A stretch of DNA of 64,000 nt from Amyelois transitella (lineage: Eukaryota > Arthropoda > Insecta > Lepidoptera > Pyralidae). A model generated the notes under the pieces. It made no database searches. It saw only the letters and a program-made list of their open reading frames with translations, and was not told the origin of the DNA. The position numbers were made by a program, and so were the translations under genes. How positions within the stretch are numbered: position 1 is the stretch's first letter; each line of letters opens with the position of its first letter. The stretch spans positions 7,316,001 through 7,380,000 of the forward strand of contig NC_083511.1 in NCBI RefSeq assembly GCF_032362555.1, in the 5' to 3' direction. Of the stretch, positions 1-10,200 are shown piece after piece.

Positions 1-59
1 TCTCTTTATTTACAAAAGAAAGATTATACCTAAATGTATTTTGTAAAGGAAAAACTTAC

Positions 60-3000
60 TTGAATTTCAAAATCATTATCGAGAAACCTTGCAGTGACTT
101 CAGAACCATCGCTATAGTGCAAAGGTACTGCGTGGTGGTCATTGATTTTCATATCGTTTTTCGATTTTATGGGCTGTAACTCGGAGTCATGTATTTCTTC
201 ACCAATTTTCCACCGTGTATAAAGCTGAGTTATTCTTTGTCAAAGAAAATTTAGCTAGTTACTACTAACTTGAAAATAAATTTACTTACTTCAAAAACAT
301 TAACAATACCTATCTAAGTACCTAAAGAAAAAAGAAGGTAGTTTTTTTAATACAATTACTTAAAGACTTACTATAAGAAACAGTTAAACAAGCCGAAAAA
401 TAACACTATAAAGATAACATTACGATCGGATTACCCAACCGAATTCAATCCAAAGATTTTTTTATTTTTATTACTCCTTATGATTCTTAGATACATTAGA
501 TGTATGTAGGAAACTTACTTGAGTTTTATAAAATGGTCCGTTGGTATGTCGAATAATCTTTCAACATTTATAAAAAGTATTGGTAAGTCATCTTGAGCAG
601 GTAAGTTGAAACTGCTGATGAGGGTCACTATTTCACCTAGTTCGGGCGGACGATCACCGACCGTGTCAAATTTTATTATTCTTCCAATACCTGAGAACAT
701 TCAATTTATGCCTGTTCCAATTCTATTTCAAACCAACAAACTCATACAATAAAACGATCTGACGTTAAACTTAAAAAATGTTTACAAAACTAACCGGACA
801 AAATGTTATCTCCACTGAGTTTTATTTCAAATTTTACTTTAGAAACCTCCACTTTTTTCTTTTCCTTATCTTGTTTCATCATCTTTGACTCTCTTCTTAA
901 CTTAATGTCAGGCTCCGGTTCTTCATTTATTTCTTTGGGAATTGGTGCATTCAAAATAATATCCTGTACAGTTTCTATTATTGCATCTTGATGTCTTATA
1001 TCTAAAATAAGCACAGCATGGACAGTCGTAATTATGGAGTTTAAAGAAAATTCGAATCAGTGCCATGAGTCATATTGTGTGTTGTGTAGAACAACACACA
1101 ATAAGACACACACACCGAAATACTTACACATAATTATTAATTCCTAACACCTAAGAATAGGACCATTATTTTTTCCGCTCAATAGTGAGTTGTTGGAAAA
1201 ATTTGTCATCTATGTTATCCATATGATTTTCATGGATGCCGTAAAAGGCGACTAAAGGAAAGGCTAACTTGTTAACGATGGGCTAGCAAGCTGACACTGG
1301 CTGAATGTGGTTTTGTAGATTTTTGTCTGTCTACTTCGCGGGATATAGGTGTGGTTATATGTACCACTGTATATTATATGGTGCCGTGTTGCTGTTTGAT
1401 TGATAGGTTTACTTTTAATGGAACCCGTAATAAATAGGTACATTTAAGTTCCAAACGTAATTCCAACGTTCAAGCGTGTTAATTACTTAGATTTAATTAT
1501 CATCAGTTTTGCAAATCTATCTATCCTGGTTTGGTGAGGTGCACGAAAACATTAAAAAAAATTTAAGCAAAAGATTTTAGATCATATCGTACCAGATCAG
1601 ATCTCTTCTCTCTATCTACTATCCTTAGCGATTAAAAAAAATATTTTTATAAAGTTATCGGAATGTAATGCGGTCATAAAAAAACATTATAAATGAATTG
1701 AATCGCCATTAAATAAGGTAATTGAGGTAGCACTTGTGAAGGTTTGAAATTGGATTGGAATCGAGTGCCAGCAAACCTCCCGGACACTTGACCAAACCGG
1801 CTAGGTCAACCTCAGCTTTTTTGTGAAACGAATAAGATTTGCAGTAAAACTAACTATGAAGGTATGCATTAATAAGAAATATTAAATTTTTCGCATAAAA
1901 TTTTGATTGTCCTATTACCTACAAATCGCTACAATAGTATTTTAATAAAGTACAAACTTGACCATAAAGCAAATATGCTTAAGTTAAGAAAACAAATATT
2001 CGTGTATGAATAAAAACAACACAAAATAGGAAATTATAATGTCTCGAAATTAGTAAATAAAATAATTAAGAAAATCCTAGATCATGATCAAAGTCGCACT
2101 CGGACTCCTTTCCAGGAAGGTGAGGATGTAATGGGGATCACGCCAGGAGGTAGAATAAATATAACAAATAAAGGTAAAAGTTCTAGCTGAACCAAAAAAA
2201 ATAAACGAATATTTGCCCATACGGAGATTTGAACACATGACTGATGACAATTGAACACATGGTGACTGAGCACATGTGTAGGACAACAATGGAGAAATGA
2301 ATTACGAAACTTAAATTATTTCGTGAATTACCTTCCACTGCATATGGACAATCGTATAAACCATCTTCGAAACTAGCTGGAATGAAACTGGTAACAATAT
2401 TCCAAATAATATTGTACATGAAACTCTCTATTTGCTCTTCTACTTCAATCACGGGAGCGAAGTAGCGCCGTACGCCGAATTCTAAGGGAGGCAAGTACAC
2501 TTCAGTAGTTTTGTCATTCTTTGCACTGTAAAGAAATTAATCTCTTAAAATTTATGTACTTTTGTGTATTAAGGGAGGTCTTTTTCCAGAAACGATCCCC
2601 ATAACCCAAACCCTAATAACAATAACATTAAGCGCAGACACTTGTATAAGAAAAGATATTTTCTTAGCATAATTGACTTATGACTCGAACAAAAAAGACT
2701 CAATAAAACATAATTTATAAGCATTAACAAAGATTTTTTACCATTTTGCCACGAGACCTAATCCCCGAGTAACCTATATATTATTTTGAAGAAGTGATAA
2801 ACTATACCTAATTGTTACGTTTACGTGTAGGTACTAATTATTTTGAATTTTTTCTTTCTGTTTAGTTTAGTTTCTTTTTTCAGAATATATAGGGTCTATC
2901 TAAATCCTAATTTAACTATTATGTCTTAATCGATCCATTCACTTACTTTGTTCCTAACGATCCCAGACCAAGAATAGGGTTTACGGTAGCTGTGAACTGC

Positions 3001-3595
3001 TGAAATTCCACCACCCGTACAGGAAACAAGTGTTTTATGGAGAACGCTAGCCATCTCCTCTGCAGATACTGCCAAGTTCTCACCCAAGCGTATTTGTTGC
3101 CAAACCAGATCTGAGAATTTTTACTTTACTAAACATTTGGGTAAATTAGTGGTTTACCACTTCATATTTTATCAGTATTGTATGGCTTAGGAATAAGCAT
3201 TTTACCTAGTACAACAACAATGTTCCGAGCTGTATTAAGGTCTCCTGGTAACAGATACTGTTAGAGAAGTCTAACGAGATTTAGGTCGCTCTTACAAATT
3301 TCTATATGTCAAATTACCATTTGCTGCAACCCTTAAAATTATGAACTGGAAAATAACCAAGATAACGAACCTTAGCCACATGTGGCCATATAAGAATATC
3401 CAGGTCAAAAACTTGACCTGGATTTAATTGATACTGCAGTTTTATTCCTTGGAAGCATGGGCCTAAATCTAACCAGCCTTCGTTACAATCGTGCCAAATA
3501 TCAAGGCCAAGGATTTCTATAGCAAAAGTAAGAGTGAAGGAACTTTTGCAGTAATTTATATATTCGACAACAGGTCCTTTTTGAGGCTTACTCAT
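60..3595 (-). CDS. Unrecognised multi-exon gene, 5' seven exons (partial, runs off left edge)
   Basis: I joined seven minus-strand exons: 3595-3331, 3244-3206, 3110-2947, 2518-2332, 1001-795, 690-519 and 234-60. All borders are GT-AG and every phase fits, giving 403 uninterrupted codons that continue past position 1. The start is the first Met (MSKPQK) after an in-frame TAA. The N-terminal 180 residues are mixed alpha/beta without a signal peptide. A Lys/Glu-rich linker (about residues 235-260, with RRESK and KEKKK) follows, then a segment around KLSGDNILSG that could be a C2-like beta fold, which is inference only. The weakest junctions are the GTTGCA donor after exon 1 and the AAG acceptor before exon 4. 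I do not recognise the family. The domain style would suit a large cytoplasmic or ciliary scaffold, but nothing in the sequence proves it. Confidence 0.7.
1215..1365 (-). repeat. Family A dispersed repeat, diverged
   Basis: In the intron between exons 4 and 5 of the left-edge gene. GGATGCCGTAAAAGGCGACT is the reverse of the family end, and TGTCTGTCTACTTCGCGGGA is the reverse of its start. Confidence 0.55.
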
Positions 3596-4305
3596 TTCAT
3601 GTGCCAATCTTTATGAATTATGTGTCAATGAAGCTCATTAAAAAACCTTTCAACTATAACAAATTGAGTCCATGGTACCAGAAACAGGAAAGCAACGTAA
3701 GGCAACTATCACCAATTAAATAACCGCAAGAAATGACTGACATTGTAAATAAATGTCAGTGTTATGTAGAAAAGTCATGTTCTGAAGTACTTCCGCTCCG
3801 ACCCACTTCAGTGGAAACGCAGCGAAAACACTTTTTTTAGGAAATATTATTTTCACAGAACCGGAAATAAAAAAGTCTTCCTTCATTTTATATTAACGGT
3901 ATGAGTTAGTTGAAAATAAGTAGGTAGGTAGGTACCTACCTATGATATTTAGAAGTTTTCTCTCTCAATGTGAGAATTATGTCTCAGATTTAATTTCTGT
4001 CCAAAATCAATCGTTTCTAGTGTAGGGTACAACTTAACACGCAAAAATGAAAGGTGTAATTAAATAAAACAGAAAAACTTAATAAATAATTTTTAGAAAT
4101 CCAACAACCAACAAACAACACGACACGCACGACGTTTTGAATTCCCGCTAAAATGTTCATGTCATGGCAGACGAGTTTTGCTACCAACACTGCTCTGAAG
4201 TTGACAATGACAGATATGTATTTTCATAACTTTGACAACTATTCTTAATAGTGTATCCAACTTTACATTTTTGTAAGTAGACCTATAAGCTTTACTCCCA
4301 AAATG
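3596..4305. other. Upstream region of the left-edge gene
   Basis: No coding signal is seen. It should hold the promoter and 5' UTR of the minus-strand gene, but I see no convincing TATA box. An 18-bp palindrome, TAGGTAGGTACCTACCTA, lies at 3925-3942; this motif is a common simple repeat in Lepidoptera. Confidence 0.4.
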
Positions 4306-4338
4306 TATATGTGGCCGTCCAAGCGAAAAGGGCCCACT
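4306..4338 (+). repeat. Left terminal inverted repeat of the DUF7869-type element
   Basis: Begins TATATGTGGCCGTCCAAGC and contains AAAAGGGCCCACT. It matches the reverse complement of 6449-6481 at 28 of 33 positions. Confidence 0.65.
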
Positions 4339-4590
4339 GAGCACTTTCTAGTTTCCGAGATATTTGAGATTTTGTGAAAAAAGGTGGAAAATTGGCATTA
4401 TGCGATTTTAATGGATTTTAATGCAACATGCAATGGGCTACATTTTCGTATAATAATCGTCTGTAAATAACGAACACAACGTGAGAAAATTGCAATTATA
4501 TGTTTAGTGAAAAGGGACCAGTTATCAACACTCATTAAATTGAATGATTGAAATTGAATTCTATAATGATAATGAGTTAAATAACAACTA

Positions 4591-5660
4591 ATGTTGATGT
4601 TTAACCAACCACAAAGACATCTACTGTCAACAGCGATATTTTATAATAGAGATTTTTTGACTAACGGTGTCGCGCCAAATGTCCATAAGTCACGAAAAGC
4701 TCCTTACAATTGTTATAATTTACAAACCAGAGCTGATGCAGTTAATTATATAAAACAGTACTCCAATGATAATCGTTTAGTTTTACCTGGCCGTCTACCA
4801 GGTCACCGATATAATTCTGATCTAGTAATACTTGCTTGCAGTATGACCAAATCATACGTTTATAAAACATATTGTGATTCACTAATTTCACTGAATAATA
4901 TTCCTGTTGGTAGGAGTACTTGGTACGACCACTGGGAAACATTTTGCCCAAATGTTGTTGTGCAGAAACCGAAAACTGACCTTTGCGCAGTTTGTCAAAA
5001 AATGTAACAACATTAGGAAAAATGAACCCTTTGAGTGAAGAAGAAAAATTAAATCTCATAATTAAATCAAAGCAACATTTAGACCTAGTACAAATTGAAA
5101 GAAAATATTACAGTGATATAATCAGATGTGTAAGGGATTCATTCTCTGAATCTTTCCCTATGCTTGGACCTCATATTACTTGTAGTTACGATGGTGTTAT
5201 GCATTACTCTTTTGATTTTGCTCAGCAAGTTCATTTACCACATAGCTCTCAACAGATAGGGCCATTATATTTTTTGACAGGGTTCAAAGTCAGTTTATTT
5301 GGTGTTGCTGTAGAGCCATTAAAGAAATTTGTCTTATATATTATCCCTGAATCATGTCATACAGGTAAAGGGGCTAACGTAATCATTTCATTGCTGCATA
5401 ATTTTTTTGCAAATTTCGGATAAGGTGAAACCGATGTTGTGTGCCACGCTGATAACTGTGTTGGGCAAAATAAAAATAACTATGTTATGCAGTATGCTAC
5501 GTGGCGAGTTGTTACTTCTACTTCTAATACATCATCCAATCAAATTGCTAAGAGTGTTAGAAAAACGCCAACTTGTTCATACTGCAAGGAAGTCGGTCAT
5601 AGGAATCAAGTAAGAAACGGGTCATATTTTTGTCCAAAGCGCAGGTCAGAAAATATTTGA
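4591..5660 (+). pseudogene. Broken DUF7869-like transposon protein
   Basis: The frame opens at 4591 (MLMFNQPQ) and runs to a C-x2-C motif (CAVC). It is broken by a one-base shift in an A-run near 4999, continues in the second frame to an in-frame TAA at 5421-5423, and resumes in that frame to 5660. Visible blocks are an Asp-containing SYDGVMHYSFDFAQQ, then CHTGKGAN, then the hallmark HADNCVGQNKNN, and a terminal CSYC...H...C zinc-knuckle-like segment. From memory, the HADNC-GQNKNN block with an upstream D is typical of the family catalogued as DUF7869, which probably has an RNase H-like fold. The zinc segment follows too soon after the ATWRV block, so an internal deletion is likely. There are no introns. 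The gene is non-functional here. Confidence 0.6.
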
Positions 5661-5763
5661 GATTTAATTCTGACTTTTGAAACCTGTAATAGGTTAATTC
5701 TTTTTTTTTTTGTAATGTGTCGTATTAATGACTTTTAATTCATTAATTTTTATTCTCTTGACG

Positions 5764-5806
5764 TAAATTTATCTGTTTTTGTATAAACAAAAACAGATTA
5801 AATTTA
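5764..5806. other. Hairpin, 19-bp arms, loop ATAA
   Basis: TAAATTTATCTGTTTTTGT at 5764-5782 pairs with 5787-5806, with one extra base in the right arm. It lies about 100 bp after the end of the DUF7869-like frame, inside the same element, and could be part of its 3' structure. Confidence 0.5.
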
Positions 5807-5926
5807 CTTAGGTTTATACGTTACGTATTAATGTTACGTAGGTTTATAGGACATTATTGTCCTACGAGTAGTATATTCTTAATAAATGTGTGTTACAGTG
5901 TACGCGAAATATAACCTAATTTCGGT

Positions 5927-6310
5927 CAACTCGACCCATTTCCTAAACTTAACATAACTACCAATTAGTTTTAAGTTTTTATTTTTTTATTCGATAGTGT
6001 TGCCATAATAAAAACTAGTCGATTTTATACTTAATATATTTCTCTATTATTATAAATAAGAATCTATATAACTGACATCTTGATCTCTAGCTATTACAAT
6101 TTAAAATTTTATTGTATTCAACTGGGCCCTTTTACTAAACTTATTATAAAGTTAGTTTTAAGCTTCTATTTTTTTATTCGATAATGTTTCCATAACATTA
6201 ACTAATTGATTTTATACTAAACATATTGTTCTATAATAATAAATAATAATCTATGTAACTGACAACTAGATCTTTAGATAATACAGCTTAAACTTTCAAT
6301 GCCTGTTTCC
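5927..6310. repeat. Diverged tandem duplication, period about 192 bp
   Basis: Units starting at 5927 and 6119 share, in order, a CAACT..CCC-TTT-CTAAAC block, TTTTATTCGATAxTGTT-CCATAA, GATTTTATACT and an ATAACTGACA-like block. Each unit begins with a copy of the subterminal core of the surrounding element, so the duplication multiplied its 3' binding-site-like region. Confidence 0.6.
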
Positions 6311-6448
6311 CAACAATTTGATTTTTGTAAGTGTGAACTTTGAAAATTTTTTATTCCAATAAATGTTATTATGATTAATTTTTTTTTATTCCATGTGATC
6401 AACCAACTATTTAACTATCCAAATATGGCCTTAACTCAATACCACCCA

Positions 6449-6481
6449 AGTGGTACCTTTATGCTTGGACTGCCACATATA
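6449..6481 (-). repeat. Right terminal inverted repeat of the DUF7869-type element
   Basis: Reverse complement begins TATATGTGGCAGTCCAAGC. It is the partner of the left repeat with five mismatches. Confidence 0.65.
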
Positions 6482-7291
6482 ATTTCAATTTAAAAATTGT
6501 ACATAATATTTTGAAAACTAATAAGCTCATATTTAATGCACTTTTTATGCAAATAATAAACCACATATTAGTATTAAAATAATGGTTGCGTCTATGAAAA
6601 ATTACCTCAAATAAATTGAAATTTGTCTGAAAAAATAATACACATAAGTTTTATCCGTCTCTTTTGTATTAATCCATAAAGTTTAAGTAAGTATCTATAT
6701 TTTAAATTTTAATACCAATAAGAAAAAGTAACAACTTTTCACAGAATTAGTTCACAATCAAAGCATTATGCACTGAAATGACTAAACTAATAATAAAGTT
6801 TCAAATTCCGAAATAAATTCTGTTAGATATTTACCAAAAAAGTTGAATAATACAAAATATTTATTACAAATATTATGTCAAATAATTTATAATTTATATT
6901 TATAATTACGTTTGATTAATAATAAGTCATATTTATTTTCTATTATTTATTCTAGTTTTGATTATGATTAAAAGTCATACAAAAGTTATTCAGTAATCAA
7001 GTAAATAAGCTACAAATATATTTTAATCTACTAATATTTATAAATAATGCAATACTTGTTAGTAGATTAAGGATTTCATTTTTATAAATACTTTATATTT
7101 TGTGGTCTTCGTCTGAGTTTTTCAAAATCTTAGATGGTAACCCTAATCATTCATCTTGACATTGTCTTGTCAGTTTATAGAGTTACATAGTTAATTTTGT
7201 TTGTTTTTATTAGAATTATTGCGATTGCATTTGCGTATTGTATAATCAAGCAAAACTCTCCACGACTTTATGACATTATGCTGAAGACATC
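6482..7291. other. AT-rich spacer upstream of the BACE-like gene
   Basis: No gene is seen. A perfect 12-bp inverted repeat (TTAATCTACTAA at 7023-7034 against 7059-7070) leaves a 24-base loop. The promoter and 5' UTR of the protease should lie towards the right end; I see no clear TATA box. Confidence 0.35.
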
Positions 7292-10200
7292 ATGACTATA
7301 ACGTTCAATGTTGTGCTAATAATTTTCCAAATACTACTTGTTTTACGCTATGGCGAAGGTTACAATCTGTTTGGTGAAGCTGGGCAAGCTTACTCAATCG
7401 AAATATACATTGGTCGTCCAATACAAAAGGTAAAAAGGTGTTGTTTACCCCGTTTAAGTGGTAGAGCTCTTTTAAGTGTAGATAGAATATTGCCTTGTTT
7501 TTGCAATTGTTACAAATACTTAAATACATGTAATCACGTCTATATCTCTCGTGAAGTAGACAGAGCTAGCAGTCTTTCAAAGACTGAAAGGACATAGGGC
7601 TTAACTCTTAAAACGGGCCACCGCCAGAGAGGTTGGGGAGGGGGTGGGGAGGGTTTGTATGACCCCCCCCAAGTATTTTTTTTTGCCGGAAGCCCCCCCT
7701 TTTTTTTATGAATTTTTGAAAATCTTAAAAATTGCACTTAACAACGCAATATTTTCGGTTTGTCATTGTAAACTGTGTTAATTTAGTATTAAATAATTAG
7801 TTTGTCCATTAAACATGTACAATACATTAATTAATATATTTTAGCACTAAAAATATAGTCAAAAACTTTGCTTAAAAGTAAAAACAAAAAAGACACTTAA
7901 CTATGAACAGAACGCAATCCGCTGTTTTGGTTATGTGCTACTGTCATCTTATCTACTGACTTCGAAAGTAGCTGTCGGTAAACGGACAGCCCCCTGCTGT
8001 CCGTTCCCCCCGCAATGAAAAGAAACAAATTGGTCACAAATCAAACTCGGTTTGGTTAGGTTAGGTTAGGTTGGTGTAAACCACCAAAGTGGAGCGAGCG
8101 AAGCGAGCGGAGCGTTCAAACTGAGTAAAAAAGTCTAATAGTAAGTATGTATAGGTTAGGTTAGGTTTAACTCACCTTCACCCCTTTCATCCCTTCTTAC
8201 TTTCCCCACCCTTGCCCATCTGGCGGTAAATTACCTTTAGCACACTTTTTATATGAAAACTTTAAAAATTCGTAAAAAAAACCTATTGGCTTCCGGCAAG
8301 GGGGGGTCACGGGAGGGGGGGTGTTTCCACCTCCCCCATCCCCCTCCCCCCTCCCCACCCCTCTCCGGCGGTGGCCCGTTTCAAGAGTTTTACCGGACAT
8401 AGTAGTCCAATTGCTCTACATGATTATTTGACTTTTATGGTTTGTGGTGTTTTGACTTTCTGGATTGCAGTGGTATGGAACCCAAAAATGATTTGAAATA
8501 AGTTATTATAATAAAAGTCTGTATTGCAAAATTTTTACTTAAATGGAGTAATGTGGGATTTTAATTCATTTCAGCTCAATGTCATAGTTGATACTGGAAG
8601 TACCACTCTTGCTATAGCATCATATCCTCGTCGAGAACATGATAAATATTTTGAAACCAACAACTCTACAACCTTTGAAGACAGTGGAATGCAGGTGAGT
8701 TGTATAATTTAAGTAACAATAAGATAAAGTAGAATGTAGCTCATAATTGAACATTTATTACATACTATCTTTAATGGATCCTGATATTTGAAGTGAAATA
8801 GTAATGCAGATTAGATAAATGACAGACTTATAAAAATAAATTTAAAACGTATACCATCAAATGCATGTTATGTGGAAATCACGACAGTTGTCAGTTCTAA
8901 TTATAAAATTTATCCTAATTTTTCAGATTCAAGCTAAATACTCACAAGGCAACTGGGTGGGTCGATTGGTATCAGATGTAGTGGAAATACCTTCTTTATC
9001 TCTACCACAAGTGCGCGCCAATATGGCCATTATCACAAAAAGTTATAAATTCTTTGTTAATGGATCTGGCTGGCAGGTATGTGTAGATAGGTTATGTCAG
9101 GTCTAGATTTTGGCAGGCGTCACTACAATGGAAATTTAGGAATAAAAATTTCTCTGTATTCAAGCAAAAACAAACATACATATAATCCAACCTTTATCCC
9201 TTGCATGGTAGAATCAACAATCTTGAAAAGACTGAAAGGTAACAGCCAGGAGTATGGTTTAATGTCGGAATTGTAACAGGTTGCTAGCCTCACCTATAAG
9301 AAAAAGCCCAAATTTGTTAGTGTTTCTCTTAGTTGTCTTTCACGACATTTATGGGAAAGATGTAGAGTGATCCCTTTCAAAAGTGCTGGGAACCGCACAT
9401 CACAAATATTTCTTACAATGAGCAGACTAATGATTATTTAGCATAATCTGTGTGTCAGGTGATGTTATTCTTTGAAAAATGATGAAGATAGGAACTGGAC
9501 CTTAATGTTGTATGTTATTAAATAACAATTTCCTGATTGAAAACTTAAATGTGTTTCAAGCAGAAAAGTCTATTTTCAAGTTATATGGAATTCTTAATAT
9601 ACTTGTTTTCCAGTTCACATGTTAAACAATCCAGCCATTAATATTCCACCTTACATTTTTCAGGGATTACTTGGCTTGGCATATTTACCAGTAGGGGCGT
9701 GGGGTGACCATGTGATTGTGGAATCATGGATGGATTCCCTAGATGCAAGGCTGCAAAGACCTACATCATTTGAATTGAATTTATGCGGACCACAGAGTGT
9801 GACCAATGTCACTCATTATGGAAATTTAAGGGTATTAGGTAAGTGTTAGGATGTAATTAACATACTTACATATTATCGTCACCATATAATATTGTAAAAA
9901 AGATCTGGGGTCATTTGTTGTTAACTAAGGGTGCAACTTGAAACATATGGAAGATAAATTTATTTTAATCCCTATAGATAATGATATATAAATCAAACAA
10001 CATCATTTGCTCAGAATTAATGAGCAAAAGAATAACATGGTATGGTGAAAATAGGTATAGACCAATAATTCTGGAAAGTTAGTTTAAGTAATTGAATGAA
10101 CTATTTTGAAGTTGTTATACTAATTGTTTGCCAAAAATACAAATCTTAAACAAAAATAGCTGAAAGTGGCCATTCAAGTTTTTTGACCTAGTGATAATTG

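Larger units (their letters stand above)
4306..6481. mobile_element. DNA-transposon-like element with inverted terminal and subterminal repeats and a DUF7869-like gene
   Basis: The outer inverted repeats 4306-4338 and 6449-6481 match at 28 of 33 positions. A second inverted pair lies inside them (4502-4523 and 6120-6140, core AAAAGGGNCCAGTT). The same core is part of the outer repeat, and a diverged copy sits at 5927-5948. Between them is a broken plus-strand gene. Both ends read TATATGTGGC, so the flank is compatible with a TA or TATA target site but cannot be fixed. The element is about 2.2 kb and decayed. It is probably an old insertion of a cut-and-paste-like family that I cannot name. 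Confidence 0.6.

Noticed and set aside
3925-3942. 18-bp palindrome TAGGTAGGTACCTACCTA upstream of the left-edge gene as a regulatory site
   Set aside because: This is a simple-sequence motif abundant in Lepidoptera, so its position gives no evidence of function.
8054-8166. Interstitial telomere (TTAGG)n
   Set aside because: Only two runs of about three units, inside a MITE. This does not indicate a telomere fusion.
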